A stretch of 57,664 bases of DNA from Gammaproteobacteria bacterium (GTDB taxonomy: Bacteria; Pseudomonadota; Gammaproteobacteria; Burkholderiales; Burkholderiaceae_D). Below the pieces are notes generated by a model, which was given only the letters and a program-made list of their open reading frames with translations, was not told where the DNA came from and ran no database searches. Each line of letters begins with the position of its first letter. Position 1 is the first letter of the stretch. Of this stretch, positions 18,000-27,116 are shown piece by piece. The position numbers and the translations under genes were made by a program. Location of the stretch: NCBI GenBank assembly GCA_903970185.1, contig CAJCIC010000067.1, positions 1 to 57,664 on the forward strand, written 5' to 3'.

Positions 18000-18362
18000 T
18001 TAGTCCTCGGTGCACGTCGAGAGCAAGGCGACGATATCGTAAGGCGAGGCCGGCTTGGAAAGAAAATGATCGAACTCGCGCTTTCGCGTCTTCAACGCCA
18101 GCGAGTAAGCCGTTTCGCCTGAAACCGCGATCAGGCAGCCCGCGTGCAAGGTCTGCCCATCGCGCAGCCACTGCGCCACTGCAAAGCCATCCTTGCCCGG
18201 CATGCGAATGTCGAGCACCGCGGCTTCAGGATGAAACGAGTCGGCGAGCCGACAGGCTTCTTCGCCGTCATAGGCAGTGCAGACCTCGTGGCCGAAAATT
18301 TCCAGAAATGCACTGATGGAGTCCGCCGTATCGGCGTTATCGTCAGCAACAAGAACCTTCAT
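18000..18362 (-). CDS. Single-domain response regulator (receiver only)
   Basis: 120 residues, one CheY-like receiver and nothing else. Acidic pocket VADDNADTAD at the N-terminus, phospho-acceptor Asp in AAVLDIRMPGKDGF (about residue 51), conserved Thr/Ser in IAVSGET and Lys in FLSKPASP. No histidine kinase gene is adjacent, so its phosphodonor lies elsewhere. It may act through protein contact, as CheY or SpoIIAA-type partners do. The GGDEF gene 1.4 kb away is one possible partner by location only. Confidence 0.85.
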   Translation of the reverse strand: MKVLVADDNADTADSISAFLEIFGHEVCTAYDGEEACRLADSFHPEAAVLDIRMPGKDGFAVAQWLRDGQTLHAGCLIAVSGETAYSLALKTRKREFDHFLSKPASPYDIVALLSTCTED

Positions 18363-18529
18363 GGCGCTCCGGCAAAGTGAGCAGATATACCCAGTAGACC
18401 CTGCTTGTACCCGGAAGTTACCCCATCAATGGTCCCTTTGGGGGATTTTTGGCAATTTCGTGTGCTGATCTGCCAAATAAATCACAACCTTCTCTCGCGC
18501 TTGCTCCCGGCAAGCTGCGCATGGCGGCC

Positions 18530-19051
18530 TTAGTTGAGCGGCATGCGGTAGGCGTGGTGCTTGCGTTTCCACAGGTGAAACACGAGGAACAGCACGATCA
18601 GAAGGTTGCCGGCCAGAAGAATGGAATGCAGCCAGCTCGGATGAAAAATTGCCTCATTGGCTTCAAAGGGCAAATAAATCCCCCCGGACAGGGCGCCGAT
18701 CCATTCGCCCCACGCCCGATCAAACCAGAGGCCGTAGGCCTCCGCAAATCGGATCGCCGCATAGAGGATCGCAAGTCCTGCAATCAGTCGCGGATCGATG
18801 CCCTGCGCGCTCTTGGCGAACTCGACGAGGAAATGCGGCACGCGGCTCGCAGGATCAAGGCGCATGTGCCGGATCAGATCGACCATGCTGATGACAAGGT
18901 TGTGGTGCAGGAAGAACATCAGTCCGGTTCCTGCCGCGACCACCAACACCCCCTTGCATGCCTCGTAGATTGCAATGGCACGAAGCGCCGCCGTGTCGGG
19001 CGACTTCAGGGTTGCCGTCAGCGCGGCCGGCACCAGGGAGTTACTTTCCAT
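18530..19051 (-). CDS. DUF2127-like integral membrane protein
   Basis: 173 residues from the ATG at 19051 (three further in-frame codons precede it). Four hydrophobic spans are visible: ACKGVLVVAAGTGLMFFLHH, LIAGLAILYAAIRFAEAYGL, a short one around IGALSGGIYLPFEA, and SILLAGNLLIVLFLVFHLW. The pattern 'IAIYEACKGVLVV' near the N-terminus and the AIRFAEAYGLWF motif are typical of DUF2127. No function is known for the family. It is monocistronic with long flanking gaps. Confidence 0.6.
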   Translation of the reverse strand: MESNSLVPAALTATLKSPDTAALRAIAIYEACKGVLVVAAGTGLMFFLHHNLVISMVDLIRHMRLDPASRVPHFLVEFAKSAQGIDPRLIAGLAILYAAIRFAEAYGLWFDRAWGEWIGALSGGIYLPFEANEAIFHPSWLHSILLAGNLLIVLFLVFHLWKRKHHAYRMPLN

Positions 19052-19742
19052 GCAAGACAAGTTTCATCGCTCGATCAGAAGACCTGCACGCAACGGACCT
19101 TAGCCGCATTAGCGTTGCCACAGCGTGACATGACGCAAGAAATTGTTGTATTCGTGATCTCACCAACTGCTTGTTCGCCAAAGCCATGCGAGTTTGGCAG
19201 CAATCGTCGCAAATGCCGCGCCTAAGATCAGCAAATGGGGTCTCTACGGTAGGCGATTCTGCCGCAGCGCGGCCAATATGTCTTGACACCCCGGCCATGC
19301 AGCGCAACAATCAATTCACCAAAACTCGTGGTTCCCACATGGACAGTTGCCCTAAACGCTCTTTGCAGTAAGTCAGCGCGCCGGCCAACTCGTCTTGCCG
19401 TCCCGCTGACCTGGCGGGACGAAGTGTTCGAAGTCAACGTCACTTTCGACTTCACACCTCTTCCTTCATTCCCACTCGTGCCGCTGGGCTCCATAGCGAA
19501 GGCGGCATCTGTCCGGCGCGCATGCGCCGGAGAATTCGAGGTATGCGATGAAGAAGCTCTTTCATTTCGGTGGCGCTGGCCACCCAAGAAATGTCGCCCG
19601 GCGCGCAAACTGGCTCACCGCGCAGCGCAATTTCTTTTTGGTACCCAGGCAGTCCGAAGCTTTGCAGGGCGCACGCCCGGCTGGGCTTTTTGGCGTTCTG
19701 GTCTCCCCCTACCGCTAGATCGGGTGAGCTGAACGCCGCCTG
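19052..19742. other. 690-bp gap with two perfect hairpins and a possible small transcript
   Basis: No convincing protein gene. On the plus strand there is a hairpin with 8-bp arms and a 7-base loop at 19399-19421 (CGTCCCGC / GCGGGACG). A second has 8-bp arms and a 4-base loop at 19512-19531 (TCCGGCGC / GCGCCGGA). A short GC stem followed by five T's (19675-19691) could terminate a transcript. A 56-residue frame (19548-19718) starts just after the second hairpin but resembles nothing known. The whole could be a small RNA or leader peptide unit, or the remains of a lost gene. Confidence 0.35.
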
Positions 19743-21509
19743 CTAGGCCTGGCGCGCGTCCGGCTTGAGACCGGTTGCAAGGTCGATGCGCGCCCGCCCG
19801 GAATTCTTCGCGTGATAGAGACATTTGTCTGCGACCTGCAACAGCGACTCGAAGGAAAAACCATCGACAGCAAATTGGGCAACCCCCGCTGAAAAGCACA
19901 AGCCGTAGAGTTCGCCTTTCACGCTTTGCACCTTGACCCGGGCAAAGGCGCCCTGCAGCGATGTCAGGATGATGCTCGCTTCATGCGCCTGGACGTCAGG
20001 CATGACAACCACGAATTCCTCGCCGCCATAGCGGCAGATGATGTCGCTGCGCCGCAAGCGCTCGCTCAGAAGCTGCGAAAAGCGCTGCAGCACCTCGTCG
20101 CCGAGTTGGTGACCGTGCTCGTCGTTGACGCGCTTGAAGTGGTCAAGATCGAGCATCGCAACGCAAAGCGGCGCGTTGCGGCGGCGGGAGAGTTCAAGCG
20201 CGCTTGGCGCAGCTTCGAACAGATAGCGCCGGTTATTCAGTCCGGTCAGGCTATCGCGCACGGCCAGTTCACGCAGTTGCGCGTGCAGCAGATTGGTCTC
20301 GGCAATTTGTGCCTGCAGCGCTGCGTTGAGTTTTTCAAGGCGTTCGCGTTCGTGCTCGGCGGCAAGCTGCGCCTGTTTCGCTTCGAGGACCTCGTGACGT
20401 ACCTGCAAGGCGACCTGGCGCGCCTTGGCGCCCAGCAACACCAGCTTTTCGTAGAGGGCGCGCGAGCGCTTGGTATAGGCCAGGGCCGCGGCCGTATCGT
20501 CAAGCGCCTCGCTGCAATCGGCAGCAACTTCGTAGAGCCGCATCATGGTGTAGGGCAAGTCGTAGTGGTCGCTGTCGGCGCGCTCTGACAGCGTGCGCTC
20601 GACCAGTTCTCGTGCCCGCGCAAACTCGCCTTGGCCCTGGTAGCAAAGCGCTTGCACCCACGCCCAAAAGGCAATGCCATCACCATCGGCGATGAGTTGC
20701 GATGGACCGCGATTGAGCAGCACCTGGGCACTGGCGTAATCCTTGGCGCCAACGAAGCCAAGGGCGAGCGGTGCACTGATGTGCGAGAGGACGTCAGTGC
20801 CTTCGGACGAAAGCTTGTCCTTCAGGAAAATCGCCATCTCGTGCGCTTTCTGAAACTGGTTCAGTGCGAAATAGACCTCGAGAAGCTCGACCCCCGACAC
20901 GGCAAGACCAGTCGGGTCGTTGACCTCCTGCACGGCCGCAAATGCCTGCTCACCAAAATGCAGGGCGTCCTCGAAGTTGAAGAGCTGATGATGGTAGCCG
21001 CCAAGATTGCTCATGGCGGTAATGCGCGGTCCCGGTGAGCGAAGGCGCTCGGCGACTTCGAGCGATCGATAGTAGTAATTCAGTGCATCATCGGCATGCC
21101 CCATGAGCTCGTGCGTAATCGCCCGCGAATTGTGGCTGATATAGATGTCGACATCCTCGCGCATGACGTCATCGCGCGCCGCAATTGCAAGATGCACCTT
21201 CATGGCATCGACATAGTTCGATTCGCGCCTTAATCCAATCGCATCGACCTCATCGCAAAGAAGCAGGCCACGCGCGTCATTGCATTCTTGAAATGCGAGC
21301 CTCGCGCGGTTGTTGGCTTCCCTGGCACGGCCGGCATCACCGATTCGCACTTCGGCAAATGCGACGTGGAACAAGCCATAGGCGTGCATCGCCGAGGCCG
21401 GATCGCTTTGGGTCGCTTCAGCAATGCGTTGCCCGATCTCGCCCGCGCGATGCGAATCGATATAGATCTCATGCCAGGCTTGGTCTAGCAACTCTTGGAG
21501 ATCGGTCAT
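19743..21509 (-). CDS. Diguanylate cyclase with helical-repeat sensor region
   Basis: 588 residues from the ATG at 21509. The first 400 or so residues are helical and look like TPR-type repeats (for example ALNYYYRSLEVAERL and ALHFGEQAFAAVQEV), followed by a short coiled coil with Lys/Gln/Glu-rich signalling helix. The GGDEF domain carries the active-site motif GGEEF at 495-499. An inhibitory I-site RRSD sits exactly five residues upstream, so product feedback by c-di-GMP is expected. No membrane span is visible, so it is cytosolic. The TPR-like region probably takes a protein partner as input. It is divergent from the histone-like gene. Confidence 0.88.
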   Translation of the reverse strand: MTDLQELLDQAWHEIYIDSHRAGEIGQRIAEATQSDPASAMHAYGLFHVAFAEVRIGDAGRAREANNRARLAFQECNDARGLLLCDEVDAIGLRRESNYVDAMKVHLAIAARDDVMREDVDIYISHNSRAITHELMGHADDALNYYYRSLEVAERLRSPGPRITAMSNLGGYHHQLFNFEDALHFGEQAFAAVQEVNDPTGLAVSGVELLEVYFALNQFQKAHEMAIFLKDKLSSEGTDVLSHISAPLALGFVGAKDYASAQVLLNRGPSQLIADGDGIAFWAWVQALCYQGQGEFARARELVERTLSERADSDHYDLPYTMMRLYEVAADCSEALDDTAAALAYTKRSRALYEKLVLLGAKARQVALQVRHEVLEAKQAQLAAEHERERLEKLNAALQAQIAETNLLHAQLRELAVRDSLTGLNNRRYLFEAAPSALELSRRRNAPLCVAMLDLDHFKRVNDEHGHQLGDEVLQRFSQLLSERLRRSDIICRYGGEEFVVVMPDVQAHEASIILTSLQGAFARVKVQSVKGELYGLCFSAGVAQFAVDGFSFESLLQVADKCLYHAKNSGRARIDLATGLKPDARQA

Positions 21510-21811
21510 AGGGACGAATCTGTGCGGCGGCGTGATGAACTGGGCATTGATCTGGTATTCCAACACACTCCGCCAAGCGATGGAACAGCTTTCAATTTTA
21601 TAAAACGATGCCCGGCAGCGACTCGGCCCCAACATGGTGCAGAAAAAAGTGAATGCCCAAGGCGTTGTTTATCGGGTGCGGCGCGACCATCGGATGGGTA
21701 AGTCTCGTGTAAGCCAGCGCCTCGATGCACCTTTTCTTGATCAGAAGCAAGTAAATATTCACGCTTAGTACTACACTACGCGCTGCAAAAAATATCTATC
21801 GAGGAGATTCC

Positions 21812-22243
21812 ATGGCGACCATGGCGAAGTTGTCGAAGATGAGTACCGATTCAATTGCCAAGATGCAACAGATGGTTGAACAGGAGCTATCCAAGCGCGA
21901 CGCGCGCATGAAGCAGATCGCGGAAGTACGCAAATACCTGGCCTCCGCAATGAAGGCTTTCGGTCTTGCCGCAGAAGAAGTGGTCGAGATGTTCACGACC
22001 AAGCGCAAGGGTCGCGGACCCGGCAAGAAGACGCTCGCAGCGAAAAAAGTCGGCCGCAAAGGCGCCGCGAAGAAAACCACCACAAAGAAGGTTGCAGCAA
22101 AGAAGACAGCATCAAAGCGTGGTCGCAAACCCGGTGCTGCGAAGAAGGTGGCCAAGAAGGCGGTCAAATCCAGCGCCCGCTCGCTTGCGATGAAGAAGGC
22201 CTGGGCCAAGCGCAAGGCCGCAGCGGCCGCAGCCAACCCCTAG
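21812..22243 (+). CDS. Histone H1-like / AT-hook DNA-binding protein
   Basis: 143 residues with two halves. Residues 1-60 form an amphipathic helical region (MQQMVEQELSKRDARMKQIA) that probably oligomerises. Residues 65-143 are Lys/Ala-rich (KKTLAAKK, KKVAAKK, KKAWAKRKAAA) like bacterial H1 homologues, and include an AT-hook core KRGRKPG. A good ribosome site (GAGGAGA) precedes the ATG by 7 bp. Likely a nucleoid protein binding the minor groove of AT-rich DNA. Several such paralogues are common in betaproteobacteria. Its Lys tail is built from degenerate KK-repeats, so length may vary between strains. Confidence 0.8.
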   Translation: MATMAKLSKMSTDSIAKMQQMVEQELSKRDARMKQIAEVRKYLASAMKAFGLAAEEVVEMFTTKRKGRGPGKKTLAAKKVGRKGAAKKTTTKKVAAKKTASKRGRKPGAAKKVAKKAVKSSARSLAMKKAWAKRKAAAAAANP

Positions 22244-22290
22244 ACCCAGAGCACGAAGCAGGGGGCCGCAAGGGGCACGCCGCTGGATTT

Positions 22291-22965
22291 CTAGATGGCG
22301 CCGCGCGGCCCGATCTTGATTGACGCAGTGTCGGCATTGAAGTCGATGCGATCAGGTGTCGGTCGAAATTTCATCGGCACCAGATAGACATACTTGCAGG
22401 TTTCGATGGTCCACAACTCGTGCCAGGGCGCAAGCGTCGTGGTGGGCGCAGGCGGGCCGTCATCCCCAAGGTATTGCGTGTCCTTGATATAGTGGACCTT
22501 GCAGTCCTTCTCACGCGCGCCGCCGGCTTTCAGCGCTGCATCGATGGCGTAGTCAAGGGTATCTTCCTGCAGCTTCACCCCCGCATGGGTGTTGCCAGGA
22601 AAAATCGTTGCGAAGTGGAGCTTGCGCGGGCCCTCGACGATCACAGCGACATTGAGAATCCGCGTCATGCCGCAGCCTTTGGCGTCGATGGTCTCTTTCC
22701 AGGCTCCTTTGGTGGCAAAACCTTCCTCATCAAAATCCAGCGCCTCGTAGATGAAAACCGTCGGACGGGCGACGTAGTCCATCGACGCGCAGGGATGCTC
22801 GACGATCACGCCTGAATCCGCGGCGCCTTCAAGGACGTTCTGGCGAATCACGGGATTGGACAGGAGCTTGTCGCGATTCTCCTTGCTGTCCGCCGCCTGA
22901 GCGAGCGTCGCCGTGCTCGTCATCGTGACTGCGAAAATCGAGAGCAGAACAGCTTTGAACGCCAT
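22291..22965 (-). CDS. Secreted protein of unknown function
   Basis: 224 residues from the ATG at 22965, the second of two adjacent ATGs and the one better spaced from GGGGGGAAGG. A Sec signal peptide is clear (MAFKAVLLSIFAVTMTSTA, then cleavage after AQA). The mature protein has four or more cysteines, beta-strand-like alternation and the phrase LHFATIFPGNTHAGVKLQED. No family was recognised. It is monocistronic and divergent from the type IV secretion operon; the 215 bp between them must hold both promoters. A relation to the secretion system is possible but unsupported. Confidence 0.6.
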   Translation of the reverse strand: MAFKAVLLSIFAVTMTSTATLAQAADSKENRDKLLSNPVIRQNVLEGAADSGVIVEHPCASMDYVARPTVFIYEALDFDEEGFATKGAWKETIDAKGCGMTRILNVAVIVEGPRKLHFATIFPGNTHAGVKLQEDTLDYAIDAALKAGGAREKDCKVHYIKDTQYLGDDGPPAPTTTLAPWHELWTIETCKYVYLVPMKFRPTPDRIDFNADTASIKIGPRGAI

Positions 22966-23180
22966 CATGCCTTCCCCCCGAGAAGTCTTCACCATCCGGT
23001 GAGCATGGCGCAACGCCGCGCCAAAATCTAGGCCGTAGTGCCACTTTCTTGCCCTGCGCAAGTCGCGGGCGTGCCTGTGCAAGGCGCGCCATTGTCCCCT
23101 GCGCATCGAGTTGCGCTCTTTGGCAACACGCGCGCCACACCCGCGCCTAGCATTCGCAGCTCTTACTCACGGAGCTCGCC

Positions 23181-23462
23181 ATGTCTGTCTCAAGACCCAC
23201 TGCCTTAAGAATTGCCGCGCTGAATCTGCTCGTGGTATGCGTTAGCACGCAGGCGCAACAGCTCTCCAACGTCACGACGCTCTTGCAAAACGTACTCGCC
23301 GTCATGCAAGGTGTCGCCGTCGTTGCCGTCTCGATCGCGATCATCTGGGTGGGCTACAAGCTGATCTTCCAGCAGGCGCGGTGGGCCGATGTCGCCAATA
23401 TCGTCTTCGGCGCAGCGTTCATCGGTGGCGCAACCAGTATCGCCCACTGGTTGCTGGGCTAG
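23181..23462 (+). CDS. virB2: Type IV secretion major pilin VirB2
   Basis: 93 residues. A signal peptide (about 1-27, ending AQA) is followed by two hydrophobic helices with a short polar loop: VLAVMQGVAVVAVSIAIIWV, then ARWADV, then NIVFGAAFIGGATSIAHWLL. This is the VirB2/TrbC fold. The mature pilin polymerises into the conjugative-type pilus. It is the first gene of the operon, only 2 bp upstream of virB3. No virB1 transglycosylase gene precedes it. Confidence 0.88.
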   Translation: MSVSRPTALRIAALNLLVVCVSTQAQQLSNVTTLLQNVLAVMQGVAVVAVSIAIIWVGYKLIFQQARWADVANIVFGAAFIGGATSIAHWLLG

Positions 23463-23464
23463 CC

Positions 23465-23788
23465 ATGGATGATCCGGTCTTTCGCGGCTGCACGCGCCCG
23501 GCGCTGCTCCTGGGCGTGCCGCTCTTGCCGATGGTGGCGGCATTCACGCCCATCGCCCTTGTCACCTGCTGGGCAGCGTTTGCCATCGGCATCTACGCCT
23601 GGATCTGGTCGCTTGCGCTGACATCGCCGCTGATCCTTGTCTTTCGCAGGATGACGGCAATCGACGACCAGCGTCTTTTGCAAATGCTGCTGCGCGTTTG
23701 CACGCTCGGCAGCCATCTTCGCGCCTGCAAAAGACCGGCGCGCCTCTATTGCGCATCGACACCCACTGGACGCGCCGATCCACCATGA
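23465..23788 (+). CDS. virB3: Type IV secretion inner membrane protein VirB3
   Basis: 107 residues. The start MDDPVFRGCTRPALLLGVPL is the classical VirB3 N-terminus, with the membrane span PMVAAFTPIALVTCWAAFAI and a second short span before FRRMTAIDDQRLLQMLLR. The C-terminal tail overlaps virB4 by four bases (ATGA). VirB3 works with VirB4 in pilus assembly and is sometimes fused to it; here they are separate but coupled. Confidence 0.85.
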   Translation: MDDPVFRGCTRPALLLGVPLLPMVAAFTPIALVTCWAAFAIGIYAWIWSLALTSPLILVFRRMTAIDDQRLLQMLLRVCTLGSHLRACKRPARLYCASTPTGRADPP

Positions 23789-26166
23789 CAGTCGCTCGCC
23801 AAGTGCACGAATATGCGACGGATCGATTCGTTCCGTTCCACTTTCTGGTTGAGCCCGGCGTCATCACCACAGGCGATGGCGATCTGGAGGCGAGCTGGCA
23901 GCTGCTTGGCGTGGGTGTTGTCACGGCCTCGCCTGAATTTATCAGGCATATCCACGATTCGTACTGCCAGACGGTCCAGAGCATGGCACTTGAGCGCATT
24001 GCGCTTTGGGCACATCGCATCCGCAGAAGGCTCCAATCGCCTTTGCCTTTGGCGGCCGATTTGGCGCCCGAAGCACCCGACGCACGGGCGTACATCCTGG
24101 CCGCACACGCCAAAACCATTGAAGCAGAAGGTCTTTACGTGCACGAGCTGTATCTCACGGCGGTGCTCAAATCGGCTCTGCACCCCGTCAAGTCGATCAA
24201 GCCGCGGCTCGAGCCGAAACACGATCTCGCAGCTCGGCTTGCCCGTTTTCGCGAAATGACGCAATCGCTCGAACGCGGACTTGCCGCGTTTACGCCCTGC
24301 CGGCTTGCCGAATACGAGAGGACGCATGTCAAGTTCTCGTCACAACTTCGTCTCTACGCCTTTCTTCTTAACGGCATCGACGAAGCCCAGCCCGTGCCGC
24401 AAGGCACGATCAAATCTGCACTTTCGACGTCGCGTTTGCGTTTTGCCAACGCCCGCATCGTCATCGAAGGCGCGACGCGAACGCGCTTTGCAGCTGTCCT
24501 CGATCTCAAGCAGTATCCCGCACGCACGCATTCGGGCGTGCTCGATGGCGTCCTTGACGGCGCCATTGACGCCATCGAGACGCAGTCGTTCTCGCCCTGC
24601 ACAAGGCTCGACGCCGAGCGCTATCTACTTCGGCAGCGAAACCAGCTGATCTCGGCGGCCGATGCATCGACATCTCAAATTGAGGAGCTTCGCGCCGCGC
24701 TTGACGGTGTGGCGAGTGGCAACTTCGCGATCGGCGAATACCACTACAGCCTCGCGCTTCTTGCTGACTCGACTTCAGAGCTTTCGGCGCGGATCTCAGC
24801 CACCCGGGCGCGACTGGCCGATGCCGGCTTTCAAAGCGCCGTGATTGATCTGATTCCCGATCTCGCATGGTTCGCGCAACTTCCTGGCAACTGGAAACAC
24901 CGGCCGCGCCAGGCGTATCTATCGTCAAGAAATTTCTGCGCGCTCGCGCCCATGCACTCGGAAGTTGCTGGCAAACCCACGGGCAACCCCTGGGGCGCAG
25001 CCGTTACTGTCTTGAAGGGCCCGTCGAGCGCACCGGTCTGGTTCAATTTTCACGACACGCCGCGACACAGCGATGCCAGCCTCGAAAAAGCCCCGGCCAA
25101 TACGCTCATCATCGGTCAGACCGGTAGCGGCAAGACGGTGCTGGAACTCTTTCTTCTGACCTCGGCGCTGAAGTACTCGCCGCGCGTGATGCTGTTTGAC
25201 AAGGATCGCAGCGCCGAAATTGCCCTGCGCGCGCTTGGCGCTTGCTACACCGTCTTCGAGCATGGCACGCCAACGCAGATCAACCCGCTGCAGTGGGACC
25301 CGCACGCCAAGAATCTGGCGTTCATGGTGCGCTGGGTGGAAAGCCTGCTGAGCGACGACGTCGTGCTATCGGCAAGTGCCAGAAGTGCGCTTGAGAGGGC
25401 CATCGAGACCCTCGTTGGCTTTCCGCTGAAGGACCGGCGTCTCTCGGTGCTGCTTGAGAACATTCCTGTAGGCGAGAGTCAGCTGGCGCGGGGCTTGAGG
25501 CGCTGGTGCAGGGGATCGAGCCTCGGCTGGGCGTTCGACACGGCAGACGATGCCATCGCCTCAAATGCATCCTTGCGTGGCTTCGATCTGACCGCATTTT
25601 TCGAGTCGAAGCAGCTGATGTCGCCCGTCATGCTGGCGCTGCTTCATCAGATGGAAGCGGGTCTGGACGGATCGCGGCTGATCTACGTCATTACCGAGTT
25701 CTGGAAGGCGCTTGACCACCCGCTCTTTGCAGACTTTGTCAGGAACAAGCAAAAGACCATCCGCAAGCAAAATGGCCTCGGGATCTTCGATACCCAGTCG
25801 CCGCACGATCTTCTAAAAAGCCCGTATGCAGCGGCGATCATCGAGCAGTCGGCGACCACCATCTTCTTGCCCAACCCGCTTGGACATCGCGACGATTATT
25901 GCGGTGGTCTCAAATGCACGCCAGCCGAATTTGATCTGATCCGCGGTCTTGCACCGGGCGATCGCCGCTTTCTCGTCAAGCAAGGGGGCAGATCCTATCT
26001 CGCTGCGCTCGACCTGTCAGGAAGCCCCGGGGCGCTGTCGCTGCTGTCATCCAACGCCGAATCCGTACGCCTCCTCGATTCGATCCGCGCGCGAGTGGGC
26101 GATGATTTTGGCAACTGGTGGCCGCCCTTCGAAGCTGCAATGGCCAACCGGCAGCGCCTGCCATGA
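23785..26166 (+). CDS. virB4: Type IV secretion ATPase VirB4
   Basis: 793 residues from the ATG that overlaps the virB3 stop. The N-terminal VirB4 domain is followed by the ATPase domain with Walker A IIGQTGSGKTVLE near residue 440. The Walker B position reads RLIYVITEFWKAL; family members have Asp-Glu there, whereas this one has Thr-Glu. The later motif NKQKTIRKQNGLGIFDTQSP is well conserved. VirB4 energises pilus assembly and substrate transfer on the inner membrane. The Asp-to-Thr change may lower ATP hydrolysis. Confidence 0.9.
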   Translation: MTVARQVHEYATDRFVPFHFLVEPGVITTGDGDLEASWQLLGVGVVTASPEFIRHIHDSYCQTVQSMALERIALWAHRIRRRLQSPLPLAADLAPEAPDARAYILAAHAKTIEAEGLYVHELYLTAVLKSALHPVKSIKPRLEPKHDLAARLARFREMTQSLERGLAAFTPCRLAEYERTHVKFSSQLRLYAFLLNGIDEAQPVPQGTIKSALSTSRLRFANARIVIEGATRTRFAAVLDLKQYPARTHSGVLDGVLDGAIDAIETQSFSPCTRLDAERYLLRQRNQLISAADASTSQIEELRAALDGVASGNFAIGEYHYSLALLADSTSELSARISATRARLADAGFQSAVIDLIPDLAWFAQLPGNWKHRPRQAYLSSRNFCALAPMHSEVAGKPTGNPWGAAVTVLKGPSSAPVWFNFHDTPRHSDASLEKAPANTLIIGQTGSGKTVLELFLLTSALKYSPRVMLFDKDRSAEIALRALGACYTVFEHGTPTQINPLQWDPHAKNLAFMVRWVESLLSDDVVLSASARSALERAIETLVGFPLKDRRLSVLLENIPVGESQLARGLRRWCRGSSLGWAFDTADDAIASNASLRGFDLTAFFESKQLMSPVMLALLHQMEAGLDGSRLIYVITEFWKALDHPLFADFVRNKQKTIRKQNGLGIFDTQSPHDLLKSPYAAAIIEQSATTIFLPNPLGHRDDYCGGLKCTPAEFDLIRGLAPGDRRFLVKQGGRSYLAALDLSGSPGALSLLSSNAESVRLLDSIRARVGDDFGNWWPPFEAAMANRQRLP

Positions 26167-27116
26167 ACGGTCCGTTCACCTATCTCGGCACGAGCCTTGA
26201 TGCGGCGCTGAACGCCTACGTGGTCAATAGTGTCAGGACCGTCTCGGGCCTGCTTGCGCCACCGCTTCTCGTGGCACTCTCGTTGAGCATCGTCACGCGC
26301 GGCCTTGACGCCTTAAGAGGCAGCCGCACGGAATCGATCGTGGATGCAGCGCTTGCCATCGCCGTGCAAGGAACGTTCTTGACGCTTGCCGTCTCGGCCG
26401 GCCTATACATGGCCACGATTGTCGCTGCGGCCAATTCGCTCATGGACGGCCTGCCGGGACTCTTTGCCGCCGGCAATGCAAGCGGATACAGCGCGCTTGA
26501 CGATCTCGAGGCCCAGGGCGCAAGCATTGCTGCGCACTATCTGGCCCTTGGCGTCACGGCACTGCCAACGGGGGGCTATGTCGATTGTGCAACCGGTGCA
26601 GTGATGGCCTGCGTCATCGGCATTCTCCTCATGATCGTTGGCGGCTATTTCATCCTCGCCAAGACTGCCTTGGCCCTGGTGCTTGCCATCGGGCCGCTGT
26701 TTGTTGGCCTGCGCGCCTTTGAACCGACCGCGCATCTCTTTTCCAACTGGCTCAACAAGGTACTCAACTACATCATCCTGATGGCGCTGATGACGGCAAG
26801 CGTCGCGCTTCTGACCAGCATCTACGGCACGTATCTCTCTCACCTGATGACGATATCAGACGAGACCAACCCGCTTGCCGACACGCTCGATCTCGCTGTC
26901 CTGTCAGGTGCGCTTCTGATCCTGGCGCTGCAGATGCCGCGCATTGCCGCAGCGCTGACTTCTGCAAGTGCAGTGGCCGGAAGCACGTTCTGGCTGATCG
27001 TCAGAAGCGGCAGCCAGCAGTCGGTGAGCGCTGCCGCATCCAGCCCGGCGCCAGCCCAGACCGTCGGGTTGGCCCCGGATCAACGCGCCATCAGCGCCTT
27101 TCGGGAAAATCGATGA
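26163..27116 (+). CDS. virB6: Type IV secretion polytopic membrane protein VirB6
   Basis: 317 residues from the ATG overlapping the virB4 stop. At least five hydrophobic spans (for example LLAPPLLVALSLSIV, VMACVIGILLMIVGGYFILA, ALALVLAIGPLFVGLRAF) match the VirB6/TrbL pattern, including a central FxxxTAHLFSNWLNKVLNY-like segment. VirB6 forms part of the inner membrane channel. Its position before virB5 is swapped compared with the Agrobacterium order. Confidence 0.85.
   Translation: MNGPFTYLGTSLDAALNAYVVNSVRTVSGLLAPPLLVALSLSIVTRGLDALRGSRTESIVDAALAIAVQGTFLTLAVSAGLYMATIVAAANSLMDGLPGLFAAGNASGYSALDDLEAQGASIAAHYLALGVTALPTGGYVDCATGAVMACVIGILLMIVGGYFILAKTALALVLAIGPLFVGLRAFEPTAHLFSNWLNKVLNYIILMALMTASVALLTSIYGTYLSHLMTISDETNPLADTLDLAVLSGALLILALQMPRIAAALTSASAVAGSTFWLIVRSGSQQSVSAAASSPAPAQTVGLAPDQRAISAFRENR

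Noticed and set aside
19548..19718. 56-codon frame after the hairpin at 19512
   Set aside because: Composition is that of translated GC-rich non-coding DNA; kept only as part of the gap description.
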